A stretch of 54,078 nucleotides of DNA. It comes from Ophioceras dolichostomum. Its lineage: Eukaryota; Ascomycota; Sordariomycetes; Magnaporthales; Ophioceraceae. Below the pieces are notes generated by a model. The model had not been told where the DNA came from. It did no database searches and was given only the letters and a program-made list of their open reading frames with translations. A program made the position numbers and the translations under genes. Below, piece by piece: positions 1 to 12,772 of the stretch; the first letter of the stretch is position 1, and every line of letters begins with the position of its first letter. The DNA lies in the NCBI GenBank assembly GCA_003049485.1, contig PYST01000258.1:2780-56857 (forward strand). Direction: 5' to 3'.

Positions 1-32
<32 letters not shown>
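1..32. other. Poly-G run at the contig edge
   Basis: The window opens with 32 consecutive G residues and then turns abruptly into ordinary mixed sequence. An uninterrupted G homopolymer at the very end of a contig is the usual look of no-signal base calls in two-colour sequencing or of a mis-extended contig end. It does not resemble a fungal telomere repeat such as TTAGGG. I treat it as an artefact. Confidence 0.8.
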
Positions 33-465
33 CGCGGATGTTGCTTGTACTGCTTTGGCCGCGCACTCACTGTAGAGTTGAACGAGCGTCGCAACTACTC
101 GACCGTATATAATATAGGAATCAAGACAGATAGCACTCACATTTGGCCACCGTTCAACATGCGTAAACGTACGGACGGACGCATGTTGCACGCACGGCTG
201 AACACGTTTTGTCCGAGCCGCATCGCCACTGTATTTCTTTAATCAGTCGGCATTCGACTCAGCTCAACGTCACTGTGAACGGCAGTCGCAGAGTTGGGTC
301 GGAAGAAGACGAGGCGCTGTTGAGGTATCGTTGGAAGCGTGCGTCGTTCCGTCATATTTGCTGAACATCCTCGAAATGCTTGTACAAAGAAAGATATCTC
401 TTCGTTTTCCCATAGCCATTACGCCGACACAAGAACTCCCAAAAAACGTCGGTCATCCACATTCG
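33..465. other. Intergenic, downstream of the first gene
   Basis: No open frame here has recognisable homology or splice-compatible coding character. The stretch lies just 3' of the stop codon of the minus-strand kinase-like gene and probably holds its 3' untranslated region. Confidence 0.5.
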
Positions 466-1993
466 CTAGAATGTCAGACTGATCTTGATGCCGAGCCAGC
501 TTTTGCTCACGTCAGTCCACCTCTCAGCCTGCTGCGGCTCGGGCGTCCATCGCCCCTTGATCTCCTCCGTCAGGACGCGGTCTGCGAGGGTTCGGAGGCA
601 GTCGATAAGACTGTATGACGGGGAAGAGAAAAGGAGCTCGGAGTTAGCGGGTAGATCGTGTGTCTCACGACGAAAAGTGGTTGATGCAGGAAACTAGCCT
701 CAGTGCTGGGTAGGGATAGGGCTGGGGTTGGTAGGGAGGCGTGACGACTTACTAGTGGCGCGAACCAGGATACATCGCCGACATAAACAGGTAGTTCCGG
801 ACAAGGTAGACGAGGGACCGGCTGTCGAAGTCGCAGACGGGCTCGGAGATGGGGACGCGTCGGAAGTACGCCTTCACGTACGCATCCCCCAGCATGGGGT
901 ACTTCTCGCTCCTGAGGACGGCGAGGTCGACTGTCAAAAAGGATCGTCAGCACTAGGATGCAGAGCGACCGGCCCCCGAAGGTGGCGGTGGTACAAGGAA
1001 GAGTGCCAGCTGTTCCCACCCTCATTATGACCCCAAAAAGCAGCCGAGTCGAAAATAACCGCCCGCTTGCTTCCCCGCCTATACTTCACGTTGTCAGGCC
1101 ACAAAGTCCCATGCAGCAAGCACGGCTGTATAGCCCTCCCCCCGGTCTCGAGCGGCCCGAGGTACCTCGGGATCACCTTTGCGAAGTAGATGTCGCGCAG
1201 CCTCGCGAACTCCGCGTCGTGCGCGCCGCCGTGCAGCCCCTCCTCGGCGGCGAAGTGCGCGCGCATCTGCGCGGCCCAGAACCGCTCCCACGAGGGCTCC
1301 CACGCGTTGCGCTGCGTCACGTTGCTGCCGACCAGGGTGCTGCGGTCGAAGCCGTACTGTCCGAGCGGGGAGCGGCCCATGCTGCGGAGGTGGAGCTGCG
1401 CGAGGGCCTCGGTGTAGTGCTCTGGTTTGGGCACGACGTCTTGCGAGAGGTCGACGAAGTCGGCGAGCAGGAAGTGCGTGTCCGGGTCGGAGGCGTACGT
1501 GCCCACGAGGAGGGGCTCCGGCATCCATTCGGGGATGAAGCGGCGGAGGGTGCCGTCTGAGACGAACATGCTGCGCGTGGCCTCGAAGCCGATGCGGCCT
1601 ACGCCTTCCTGGTGGGCGTGGATGCGTGGGTTGGGAACGTTGTTAGAACGAGCGCATGCAGCAATTTGGTCTGTGAAACCTTCGACCTGTGGACTGGACT
1701 GTTTGGCTTGCCCAGGGAAACCGGACGTCCGAGTGCAACAACCACTTGGATTGACTTACTTTCATGAAGAAAATCTGTGTGCCGCCGTCCTCGTGGACGA
1801 CCTCGATCCGGTACGTGCGACAGTACTCGCTCTTTCCTGCCGGTCCGACCGAGACCACCCTGGATCCCTCGGGCAGGGCTTCATATCTGTCAGTAACGAT
1901 GACGCCAAACTCGCAGACCGAGACCAAACGGCCCTTCGTTTAGATTCCCGACGTACCGACGAGTAGGTTTGGGTCTAGCTGATATTCTATCAT
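466..1993 (-). CDS. Fructosamine-kinase/APH-like protein, catalytic Asp missing
   Basis: Five exons on the minus strand: 1993-1957, 1878-1760, 1608-1020, 930-753 and 610-466, joining to 355 codons with consistent phases. Start is the ATG at 1993; intron 1 uses GTACGT with a CTGAC branch and an AAG acceptor, which gives the family-like start LLVALPEGSRVVSV. Seen: a small N-lobe ending FFMK (candidate ATP-binding lysine), the segment DPDTHFLLADFVDLS typical of fungal fructosamine-3-kinase relatives, a C-lobe loop HGTLWPDNV and the FDSAAFWGHNE metal-binding-type motif, then a helical tail. In active family members the loop reads HGDLW; here the catalytic aspartate is threonine (codon ACT). Inference: a cytosolic kinase-fold protein acting on a glycated or small-molecule substrate, or a pseudokinase. 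Family assignment is fairly sure; activity is doubtful. Confidence 0.8.
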
Positions 1994-4225
1994 CGTTCGG
2001 CGTGGACTGTGCCACGGACCCGCCCGCTACGGACGGTGATGATACTGATGATGATGCTGATGAGGGTTGCCGAAGGTAAACAGGGCTCGTATCGATCCGC
2101 TCCAGTTCGTAGGAATGTGGCTCGGACAGGGATACCTTGATTACGTCGGTCGGTTATGTAGGCAGTTCTTGAGTTGGAAAGTAAGTAAATGGTAGTAGCC
2201 CCTGCTGAGGCCGGACGGAGGAGCCGCCTGCGCCGGCTTCTTTGTTCTGGGCTGGCGGGTGGGACGAGGGAGAGAATTGAATACCTAAGACAAAGAAAAG
2301 AGGAAAAAATACCTCTTTGCTCCGCAATTTACCCTGGGTTGGATGGCAGTTGGCCCGGATCATATAACGTTAGAGAGGCTGTGCCCCGACTCACAAGCCC
2401 GGGCCGGCCGACGTGTGCGGTCCATTGCGGGCCCAAGCCGGCCAGCCAAGAGGGCCATGCTCGGAAACAATGGTCGGTTTCAAGAGATGGCCGGCCTGTG
2501 TAAGCGGCCGGACTCCATGGCAAAACTTGAAATGAGTCTTCTGTTGTTTTCGCAACAGCACCGGAGAAACAATGCGTGTGTGCACTTTGATGATTCCATC
2601 TAGAGTGGTCGTGACTGGCGAAAACAGCAGGGGGCTGACTGACGGGTGATTTTGGTGCCCGTCGACACAAAATTGGGAGGGGGAGGCCCGTGACGATAAA
2701 GAACAAATGTTGACGAAGAACGACAATTGACGAAGATCGACGACCGGAAGCGGCCCGGCTGGCTTCTTGGGCCTCCAGTCATGGCGCGGGAGGGCCGGAG
2801 AGGACGGTCGGTCACGGTGACTAACGAGTAGTCAGAGGACGAGATGTAGGGCCGGGCACCGTCGCCGGATGGCCTTCGCAGAGTACCCTAAGCGCTCAAA
2901 GGCATGATGGTCGTTTTTGACTCATCGAGATCAAAGGCATATAGGTACTTACCTCAGGCAGGCAGGCGGTTCTACCAGCACGTGCGGCGCGCTGCCGCTG
3001 AACAAGGTCAAGGGTACGAGGCGGATAACGGCCACGCATCTTGCCCTCGCCTGAGGACGAGATAGAAATCTCTAGAAGCCGTCGCGAGCCACCGAGCCAG
3101 GCAGGTATCGCGACGGGAAGGATTAAGTTGCCATTCCTCTCTGGGACGGCCCACTTCTAGGTAGTCCACCCCATTCCTCTAGACGAGCGCGCTTCGGCTT
3201 CACCCAGAGGGTGTGTGCATTCCGCCAGTCGTACCAGCAGCCAAATGGGCACTTGGAGGGATACACAGGCCGTCCTCTCGGGGTGTGAGTGGGCTGGCAC
3301 TGGCGCCCCTCGCTGGGGCCAAAGCAATCCCCAAGGACTGAGAGTGATGGATGATGGCCCCAAAGTGTGTGTCGACGTCAGTGAATGTAGTAGCCCGTAT
3401 GGAAGGATGTTCTGATTTGAGAATTCCATTACGGGAAGGCAGAGGTTGGCCCGATAAATTTGCACACAACGATCTTCTGTTGTTTTCCACTATCTACGGC
3501 GAGCTGTCAGCGGGGTTGCTGAGCAGAAGCTGTAAGCTCCTCCAAAAGGCTCGTAGACTGTAGGGGTAGTGGAATCCGGTGTCCAGCACTCGCTGTGAGA
3601 TAGAGTATAGGTCGGTGATGTTTCCGCCCCGTCTGTGTTGGGTGCACTTCGGCCATAGTCGCACTTGTTTGATGCTTGTTCGCGGATGACAGATGATGGG
3701 GAATTGAACGATTGATGACCACCAGCAAAAGACATTCGCGGAAATTGGCCCCCAGCAGCATGTGATCCCCTGGACGTTGTCCTTCCGATCGACCGCCTCG
3801 AGTCGCTTCTGTGCGCTTTCCGCGCAGGAGAGTACTAAACGGGAGGCGTACTCAACCAGGCCGTTCATAGCTAGGATCGAGCTAGCACCCTTCCAACCCG
3901 AACCTAATTGACCACCTCCATATCTTCTGCGCGCCGTGCCGTCCTACTTTCTTCCCCGGAATGTGGGTTGCCCCTGACCAGCGAACGGGAGATTGACAGG
4001 AACGGAACATTTCCTCACAGCTCTGGACTTCAAATGGCCTCTGCTGAAACCTCCCAGAGCAGGCACAGCTCAGACGAACGGACGAAATCCGGCCCCCAAG
4101 CGTCGCCGCCGCCCGCTTATCGTTCGTTGCTCAATGCCAACAGGGAGGAGGAGCGAGCCTCGTGGAGCATCGGAAAACTTGGACAAGGAGCCGGTTCGGG
4201 AGCAAAGTCGCCTTGCATAGTGGGA

Positions 4226-4259
4226 GGGAGGAACCCGCCCTTGGGAGGAACCCGCCCTT
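4226..4259. repeat. Perfect 17-bp tandem duplication
   Basis: The unit GGGAGGAACCCGCCCTT occurs twice head to tail (4226-4242 and 4243-4259) without a mismatch. It lies in non-coding sequence about 1.6 kb upstream of the debranching enzyme start. It looks like a simple slippage duplication. Confidence 0.85.
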
Positions 4260-5403
4260 AGGAGGAGTGTCTTTGGGCTAGCCAGTCGTACTTGTCGTAT
4301 AGGTTGTCTCGTTCCGACTTTCTCGTCCTGACGTCACCATGCCTGATGCAATGGCATCGGCACCCACAAAAGAAAGGACAGGAAGACGGACAAAGAAAAG
4401 GAGCAGCTCTGCAGCTTCCCACCGCTGGTGCTACAACGCTAACCTTCCGGAGATTCGGAGACGACGGGAAGGCTCCAATTGTCAGCTGAGCGACAATGCC
4501 GGCGATAAATGTCAAGGTTGAGACATGCACATCGTCATGCTGTGTGCTTCCCTAGCAGCCATTGACAGGCCTGGGCGCCCGACAGGAGAATTGGAGGCAT
4601 CGAGGGGCACAGGCAGGCCCAATCAGAAGCATAGGCCGTCGTACCGACCTACGCTTCTTGGCTGCTGTGTGTGGTAGTGTTGGTGGGGCTTGAGCTCCCG
4701 TGGTGATATCATCGACCCCAAAACCAAAAACCACTCAAACACGACCCTCTTGCTTGTGCCATGTTCCAAGGGCTGACCAGGTCTGGGCACTAGGGAGTTT
4801 GCGATGGTCCGGGGAGAAGCTACGAGCTTTACGCTTGGGGGCAGGGAATATTCCAGGTTCGACTTGCAGCTGCTTGCTCCATTCCCAGCTGCAATTGAAC
4901 TTCGGCCAGCAAGAAGCATCCAGGCAACCAGGCCAAAAGAAGGAATTCTCGGGGATGTCCTGAGGCAGGCCGCCACCTGACAGGCATGATGTGGCGCCGC
5001 CTGCCTGGTGCCGTGCGGCACTAACCTGTTGAGCTCCAGCACCACTGCCAATCGAGAAGAAAAATTCTTTTCTTCACCGTCACCTGCCTCAAGTTTCTCA
5101 TGCAGGTGGTGTCCGTCATCCCTTCCCCAGGCCATGCATCCCGCGCACGCCCGCGCTCTCCCGCGACGCCAAACCAATCCGGTTCCAATCTGGGGTGGAA
5201 GGAGGAAGGAAGAGAGTGGGTGTGGTCTTGTCTCTGGTGGAAGGAAAGTTGGAACACACGAGACGAACGATCGAGCGCAGTTGGCGGGCTAGGTCCGGCT
5301 GCTACTGCAACGTGCTGACCACCACCGCCTGTGCCGACATGGTGGTCATGTTCCGTGGCCTGCTTGCCTCTAACAGGATGGAGCTTTCCCATCCTGGATG
5401 CGA

Positions 5404-5700
5404 GGGATGAAGCAGGTTGGTTGGTGTTATTTTCTTGGTGCCTTCCCTCTCTCTTGTATTTTTCATTACTTTAAGCTCTTGCTGGGTTTGTTGGTGCTGC
5501 GCATTCTTCTTCTGTCCTATTTTCTCCTGTCACCACCATTGTCGACCTGCGAAAAACTTGTCTCTCTTCAGCCATCACTCTCTTCTGCACAAGCATCCTT
5601 TTCGCGCCGATCCGTCGACTTATTCCCTCTAATTGTAAACCTTCATCAAACTTTTGGCTAGCAAAAAAGCATCCTTTCTTGGTATCATTTGCTTTAACTC
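5404..5700 (+). promoter_or_regulatory. Pyrimidine-rich promoter/leader tract
   Basis: This stretch is strongly enriched in C and T on the plus strand, with runs such as TTCTTCTTCTGTCC and TCTCCTCTCCCCC, just before the start codon of the debranching enzyme. In filamentous fungi such CT-rich tracts often precede the transcription start of well-expressed genes that lack a TATA box. The exact start site cannot be read from the sequence. Confidence 0.35.
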
Positions 5701-5875
5701 TCCTCTCCCCCTCCGTTCTCGATATATCTCTCGCTTTGGTGTCCTTTGTTAACCTTGATGGCTGAGTGCTCCTGTTCCCGGACGCAGTACCACCAAAGCA
5801 CGTGAGAAGTTTGATGCGGAGAGTGGTTATAACGTGGGGCGTCGAGCTCTCCCCCTCCCCAAAGCTTCCTCCACC

Positions 5876-8800
5876 ATGATACCCAAAACCATGATTTCCA
5901 ACGAGGTATACCTCCTCCCGTTGAACGACGATGGCTCTCCCCAGGTCCAGGGCGAGTACATCTACATTGCCCCAAAATCGCAGGACCCCTTCACCATCCG
6001 GTTCGCCATCGAGGGCACCTCCAGCATCTGCCGCCATGGCAGCCTCTGGGTGAACATCCCAGAGGCCGGAGCCGAGTTCCGTCGAGACAAGTTTCGGGAG
6101 TTCCAGTAAGTGTTTGATTAATTAACTTTTACCCTTATCTGGGTCCTATCGGTCCCAATCGAACGGACAGGCAAAAGCTAATTGGTCTCCTTGCATCGAA
6201 ACTACACAGGCTTGTACCGGACTTCAATCGAACTCTCGAGATCTCCATTCCTGTCCACCAGCCGGGCGCCTTCGCCTTCTACACGACGTACGCACCCCTT
6301 CCAGAGCTCAAAGCAGAGCTGGACGGCACCGCTGGATCGAATTCGTCGCAGATCGAGAAGAAGAAGTCGCCCATTTACTACATCGATGTCGCTCCACGGC
6401 TCCAGCTCGACGGGCGGCCGTTGCCCCTGCCGGCGCTCTCTATCTTCTCGGTCATCAGCAAGTTCATGGGCAAGTACCCGAACGACTGGGAGCGCCACCT
6501 CCGTGGCATCAGCGACCGCGGCTACAACATGATCCACTTCACGCCGCTGCAGGTGCGAGGCTCGTCGAATTCGCCGTACAGCCTGTACGACCAGCTCGGC
6601 TGGGACCCTGCCTGCTTCCCAGAGGGCGAGAAGGACGTTCAGAAGATGGTTGAGAGCCTGGAGACCAACCACTCGCTGCTGAGCCTGACGGATATTGTCC
6701 TGAACCACACGGCCGACAACAGCGCCTGGCTGCAGGACCACCCCGAGGCTGGCTACAACCTGACGACGGCCCCGTGGCTGGAGCTACCGTACTTGATGGA
6801 CACCAGGCTTCTGGAGCTCGGATTTAACCTCGAGAAGCTTGGGCTGCCGACGGAGCTCAAATCGGTGGACGATCTGATGAAGATCATGGACCACATCAAG
6901 AAGGATGTCATAGGTGGCATCCGCATGTGGGAGTACTACGCTCTCGACGTGGAGGCGAACGCCGATGCAGCGGTCGAGTCTTGGGTCGTTGGCCATACCT
7001 CGTTCCCGGATGGTTCTCTTGGACCTGAAGGTCCCGCGGCTCTCAAGGAGGCTAGCCTGGCAGACCAAGCCCAGTTCCTAATCAAACATGGACTCAAGGG
7101 AACGGACCAGATGGGCGGACGCTTCCGGCGTGGGGTCGACTCTAAGGTGGCGGCAGCCCTCCTGTCCGCTATCTTTGGCCGACACGAGGCCCACAACGAG
7201 GCTGCTCCCGACCAGGCGGCGGTTCGCCAGAAGATCGCCGACATTCTTGCGGCGGTCAATGTGCCGTTCTACGAAGAGTATGACAGAGACACTGCCGAGA
7301 TCCTCGAGCAGACGTACAACCGCATCAAGTATGTGCGTTTGGATGACCACGGCCCCAAGCTGGGTCCCATCAACGCGGAGAACCCGCTCGTGGAGCCCTA
7401 CTTCACCCGTCTCCCCCGAAATGAGCGGACTGCCAAGCACAAGAAGGAGGATCTCGTCCTGGCCAACAACGGCTGGGTGTGGGCTGGTAACGCGCTCATC
7501 GACAATGCCGGCCCGCAGTCCAAGGCCTACCTGCGCCGTGAGGTCATCGTCTGGGGGGACTGCGTCAAGCTGCGATACGGCAATGGTCCCGAGGACAGCC
7601 CTTACCTATGGGACCACATGACGCGGTACGCGCGCATGCTAGCCAAGTACTTCGCCGGGTTCCGCATTGACAACGCCCACTCGACGCCTATTCATGTAGC
7701 CGAGCATATCCTTGACGAGGCTCGTCGCGTGCGCCCGGATCTCTACGTCTGCGGCGAGCTGTTCACCGGCTCTGAAGAGATGGACTATGTCTTCGTGAAG
7801 CGGCTCGGTCTGAGCTCGCTGATCCGCGAGGCCATGCAGTCGTGGAGCACCGGCGAAATGAGCCGTCTTGTCCACCGTCACGGTGGCCGTCCCATCGGTA
7901 GCTTCGAGGTGGACGAGATCTCGCGCGGTGAGGCCAAGCCCGCCAACCACGCAAACGGCGTGAACGGCGTCAACGGCAACGGCGTGGTGAACGGCAACGG
8001 CGTCAATGGCGACCACGAGCACACGCGCGAAATCATTCGCCGCATCAAGCCGTCGCCGGTGCAGGCGCTGTTCATGGACTGCACGCATGACAACGAGGTG
8101 CCGGCCCAGAAGCGCGACGCCAGGGACACGCTCCCGAACGCGGCCCTGGTCAGCATGTGCTCCAGCGCCACGGGTAGCGTCATGGGCTACGACGAGATCT
8201 ACCCTACGCTGGTGGACCTGGTCGGCGAGACGCGGCTGTACACGTCTGAGTCGTCGTTGCGCGAGGTCAAGGTCGGTAGCGGCAAGAACGGCATCGGCGG
8301 CCTCAAGAAGCTGATGAACCAGATCCACACGCTGATGGGCAAGGACGGCTACGACGAGACGCACATCCATCACGAGGACCAGTACATCACCGTCCACCGT
8401 GTGCATCCCCAGTCTCGCAAGGGCTACTTCCTGATCGCCCACACGGCCTACCCAGGCTACGGCAACGGGAACGGCGCCTTCAACCCGGTGCACCTGACGG
8501 GAACCAAAGCCCGCCACCTGGGCAGCTGGATGCTCGAGGTGGACGACGGCGCCGAGGCCCGCAAGGATGTCGAATCCGACGGCCGCTACCTCCGTGGACT
8601 GCCCAGCCGCGTCATCGACCTGCCGGGAATCCGCATGGAGACGCGCAACAACGACACTATCATCACAGTCAGGGACCGCTTCCCGCCCGGCAGCATCGCG
8701 CTGTTCGAGACGTACATCCCCGCCGCCGAGCACTCGGCCGGCCTGGACACGTTCGTGACGTCTGGCGCGCGCGACGCCTTCTCTGGGCTGGACCTTACCG

Positions 8801-10892
8801 ACCTCAACTTCGTGCTGTACCGCTGCGAGGCGGAGGAGCGCGACTGGAGCGGCGGGAGCGATGGCACGTACGACATCCCCGGCTGCGGCAAGCTCGTCTA
8901 CGCCGGCCTCCAGGGCTGGTGGAGCCTGCTCGAGGGCATCATCCGCGACAACAACCTGGCCCACCCTCTGTGCCAGAACCTGCGCGACGGCCAGTGGGCT
9001 CTGGACTACATCATCGGCAGACTCGAGCGCGCGGCTAAGAAGCCCGAGTTCGAGCGCCTGGCCGAGCCGACGGCCTGGCTGCGGGACCGCTTCGACGCCA
9101 TCCGCGGCATCCCCAGCTTCCTGCTCCCGCGCTACTTCGGGCTGGTCATGCGCACCGCATACAGGGCCTGCTTCGAGCGCGGCGTGTCGCTGATGAACGC
9201 CAACGTCGCCCAGGGCCAGTGGTTCCTCCAGAGCCTGGCCATGGTCAGTGTGCAGGAGGTCGGGCTGGTCAAGTCGGCGTCGCTGTACCCGGACCGCCTG
9301 GTGCCCTCGCTCGCCGCGGGACTCCCCCACTTCGCTGTCGAGTGGGCGCGCTGCTGGGGCCGCGACGTCTTCATCTCGCTGCGGGGCCTGCTGTTGGGCA
9401 CCGGCCGGTATGCCGAGGCCAGAGAGCACATCCTCGCGTTCGCCAGCGTGCTCAAGCACGGCATGATCCCCAACCTGCTGGGCTCCGGCCGCAACCCGCG
9501 CTATAACTCGCGCGACTCCATCTGGTTCTTCCTGCAGTGCATCCAGGACTACACCCGGATAGTTCCGGAGGGTTTGGACATCTTGGACGCCACTGTCAAG
9601 CGCCGCTTCCTACCATACGATGATACATACTTCCCCTGCGAGGACGGCCGCGCCTATTCGGTCGAGAGCTCGATCAGGGACGTAATTCAGGAGGCGGTCC
9701 AGCGCCACGCGAGCGGCATGTCGTTCCGCGAGGCCAACGCGGGCCCGGACCTGGACCGCCAGATGAGCCATGAGGGTTTCAACCTCGACATCCACGTCGA
9801 CTGGAACACGGGCTTCGTCCACGGCGGGAACCAGCACAACTGCGGCACCTGGATGGATAAGATGGGCGAGTCCGAGCAGGCCGGCTCCAAGGGCGTCCCC
9901 GGGACGCCCCGCGACGGTGCGGCCGTCGAGATCGTCGGTCTGGAGTACAGCACGCTGAAGTGGCTGTCGGAGCTTTCGGCGTCCGGTAAGTTCCCGTACC
10001 GCGGCGTGAGCAAGTCGGCCCACGTCGACGGCGACGCCAACGCCTCCACCAAGCACGGCGACATCACCTTCGCGGACTGGGCGGCGCTCATCCGGGACAA
10101 CTTCGAGCGCTGCTTCTACGTGCCTGCGACCCCTGCCGAGGACTCGTCGTACGACGTGAACGCCGCCATCGTCAACCGCAGGGGCATCTACAAGGACCTG
10201 TACAAGTCCGGCAAGGAGTACGAGGACTACCAGCTGCGGCCCAACTTCCCCATCGCCATGACGGTCGCGCCGGACCTGTTCGACGAGAGGCACGCCATGC
10301 TGGCGCTCTGCGCGGCCGACCGCATCCTCCGCGGCCCGCAGGGCATGGCCACCCTGGACCCGGCGGACCTGAACTACAGGCCGTACTACCGCAATAGCGA
10401 GGACAGCGGAGACTTTGCGACGAGCAAGGGGAGGAATTACCACCAGGGTCCTGAGTGGGTGTGGCCGACGGGGTTCTTCCTGAGGGCACTGTTGAAGTTT
10501 GACCTTAGGCGTCGTCTTGGTGGCGGCATCGTTGGCGGTTTCAATGGTAGTGGCGTCACCACTAATGGACATGGTGGTGCCGCGGACGAGGGCGCCACGG
10601 AGGCGTTCCAGCAGGTCACGAGGCGGTTGATGGGCTGCAAGGCCATGATCAAGGAGAGTCCTTGGGCTGGGCTGCAGGAGCTTACGCAGAAGAATGGGGA
10701 GTACTGTGGTGATTCGGTGAGTTCCTTTTCTCTCTTCTTCCTCCTCTATAGCATGGTGATGATGGCGGCCCTTAGCTAACGTTCGTATTTCCTCCCCTGT
10801 AGTGCCCGACGCAGGCTTGGTCGTCTAGCTGCCTGATCGACCTGTACATGGACGCCGCGGACGAGCAGGCCCGGCTCGCTAGCAAGCAGTAG
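5876..10892 (+). CDS. GDB1: Glycogen debranching enzyme
   Basis: Three exons, 5876-6105, 6210-10716 and 10803-10892, give 1608 codons, the normal size for the family. The start ATG at 5876 has a CCACC context. This bifunctional cytosolic enzyme first moves maltosyl/maltotriosyl units (4-alpha-glucanotransferase, GH13-type half), then hydrolyses the remaining alpha-1,6 glucose (GH133 half), working with glycogen phosphorylase. Seen: the GH13-type motifs TDIVLNHTADNS, FRIDNAHSTP (Asp about residue 564), CGELFTGSEEMD (Glu about 593) and DCTHDNEVP (Asp about 704). The C-terminal half has WGRDVFISLRGLLLGTGR, the NCGTWMDKMG loop (about 1293), GPEWVWPTGFFLRALL (about 1492), and the terminal exon begins CPTQAWSSSC. 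Oddities are two low-complexity insertions, an Asn-Gly-Val repeat near residues 657-678 and a Gly/Asn-rich stretch near the C-terminus. Identification is secure. Confidence 0.97.
7952..8010 (+). repeat. In-frame Asn-Gly-Val repeat inside GDB1
   Basis: Imperfect copies of AACGGCGT(C/G) units encode NGVNGVNGNGVVNGNGVNG between the GH13-type acid/base Glu motif and the third catalytic Asp motif. All copies keep the frame. Such an insertion should form a flexible surface loop. Confidence 0.85.
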
Positions 10893-12772
10893 CATGTCGT
10901 AGTTGACGACATTACTGCTCTAGCAGTAGGTCATTGAGCTCGGGTTTGTTTGTTCCCGTCTTCTTCCGACAAGTGGGAGTGGTTTCCTCTCCGTAAGCAT
11001 TGTAACGACTGATTTTCGTTTTTATTGGGTTCCATGGTATGGTTGCACATTGGCAAAGGCATCAAATAGTTCACACGCATTGTTTTTATTGGTACAGCTT
11101 GGGTTCCGGACCGTCCGTTTTGCTCTCTTTTCTCCGTTTCTTTCACATACAGTTGTTCATTTGTTCTCTGCCTTTTTTCCCCCTTTGCATTTCTATCAGA
11201 CGAGTAAACAGACAGGACGGCAGCCCGAACGGTCGATGCCTCGTCGTGGGGTACCTAAGCCACGCAGCGATACGGTGTCGAGACTGATGTAGGTTTCGAT
11301 AACCCAGTGGCTGGCAGATGGAGACGCGGGTTACACCGACCTGACACTTGACGTTGGGGCCGGACAATTGGGACACGTGACGTAACGAACGACTACGCCT
11401 ATGAACCTACATACACACCCTAGATTATTAGATACTGGGCCTAGAAAGGTAGAATGAGAGACGAGAGTTTTGATATAGATATTCCTTGGCCTGGCATCGT
11501 AAAGTTTGGTGATGATGACGGACTTGCCCGCTGGCGTGCTACCGGCACTATTTCCCACTTCGTCACGTATCACAACCGCTTGGATTCCGCTAGTATCAGT
11601 ACCAATTCCCAGTCCGGGCTCCTGCTCCGTCATGTTCCTTTGAGCGCGATTGGTGGCCCGAAGTCGGGTGCTGTCGTCAGTCCCGACAGTCACGTAACCT
11701 GGTCATGATCCCGCGGTTTCTGTCAGACAGACGGGCACCTGATGCAATTGGGCGATATTATTGATGATGGATAATTGCGGTCAAATTCATTGATTGTTCT
11801 GTTCTCCTTCTTTCTTCGATCTCTGTTGTACCAAAAGTTGTGTCCAAGTCTTTTTCTTGTCTGGACTCTTCTGCATAGACCGCTAGCTGGTGGGGTGTCA
11901 TCGCACCACCTCATTGAGTGCCTGATTCCTAACGTTTATGCCTTAGGTGTCTATCTGACAGTTTCGATATAAGTCCCAGAGAGCTGAGGGAGAGGGATTG
12001 TACACAGGATATTGGTTAACAAGGAATATGGCTTTGTTTTATAGCTGGCTATGCGGATGGCTCTGCAAGCTATGTCGAGCGCTCATGAGGCCAAAGAACA
12101 ACAGCTAGATCTACCACCAAAGAGACGCAAGGAAACAAACTCCTATCATGGCCCGGGGCGTGCAGCAGCGTCGGTATGCGCCACTCCGGCTCCTCCGATA
12201 TATATAGTAATACCCCTCCCCCCTGTCCTCAACCGATCATGCCCCCCTCCCCCCTAGTCCCAGACTAAGGCCACCTCTGCTCCCCTCTTGTTCTATCAGC
12301 ATCGAGAGGTGAAAGAAGCTAGAAGAAAAGAAAAAAAAGTCCCCCACCCGCCCATGCCTACAATGATCCCGACAACACCCTCCCAGAAAAAAACAAGACA
12401 TGAACGCATGGAAGACAGTATGGAAAGAGCATTAGAGCGAGTTTCAAAGAGAAAGACATGATAGTTAGGCATCTGCCTAGACAGCCGACCTGGATGGGTG
12501 ACGATATAAGAGATGATGCTAATGATGGGAAATATGGAGAGCTAACAATAGCGATATGGGGGATAGGAAAGCGGAAGGAACATGAGAGAATATGTACCAA
12601 GACGATCGGATGCAAGGCGGACAGACAAAAAAAGAAGCAAAAGAAAACAGCAGAAAGAACAGGAACAGAAAACACCAAGACTGACACGACAACACCCACC
12701 CCACATGTAGTAGAAACATCACACCCTACCCTCCATCCCCCCTTCCACGGCTCGACTCCAGCGCCAGCATAA
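10893..12772. other. Intergenic between convergent genes
   Basis: The stretch lies between the 3' ends of the debranching enzyme (plus) and the CFEM-like gene (minus), so both 3' untranslated regions should be here. I see no conserved coding signal. Purine-rich runs and an alternating TATATATA stretch (near 12198-12207) are present. A 120-codon minus frame at 11331-11693 has no recognisable domain. Confidence 0.5.

Larger units (their letters stand above)
1994..5875. other. Long intergenic region upstream of the debranching enzyme
   Basis: About 3.9 kb without a gene I can support. Open frames exist (for example a 184-codon minus frame near 4623-5177 and a 124-codon minus frame near 3494-3868), but their translations show no recognisable domain and they sit beside equally long frames on the other strand. 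The right-hand 450 bases are pyrimidine-rich and are probably the promoter and 5' leader of the downstream gene. The left end holds the promoter of the divergent kinase-like gene. Confidence 0.5.

Noticed and set aside
4623..5177. 184-codon minus frame upstream of GDB1
   Set aside because: No domain and no coding-like composition; overlaps comparable frames on the plus strand in the probable promoter.
7639..9459. 606-codon open frame on the minus strand inside the debranching enzyme gene
   Set aside because: It is the antisense shadow of a GC-rich conserved coding region: its translation has biased composition (Val, Ala, Asp, His, Arg) and no domain.
9610..10572. 320-codon minus frame overlapping GDB1
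   Set aside because: Same shadow effect; no family signal, and the plus strand encodes conserved enzyme motifs here.
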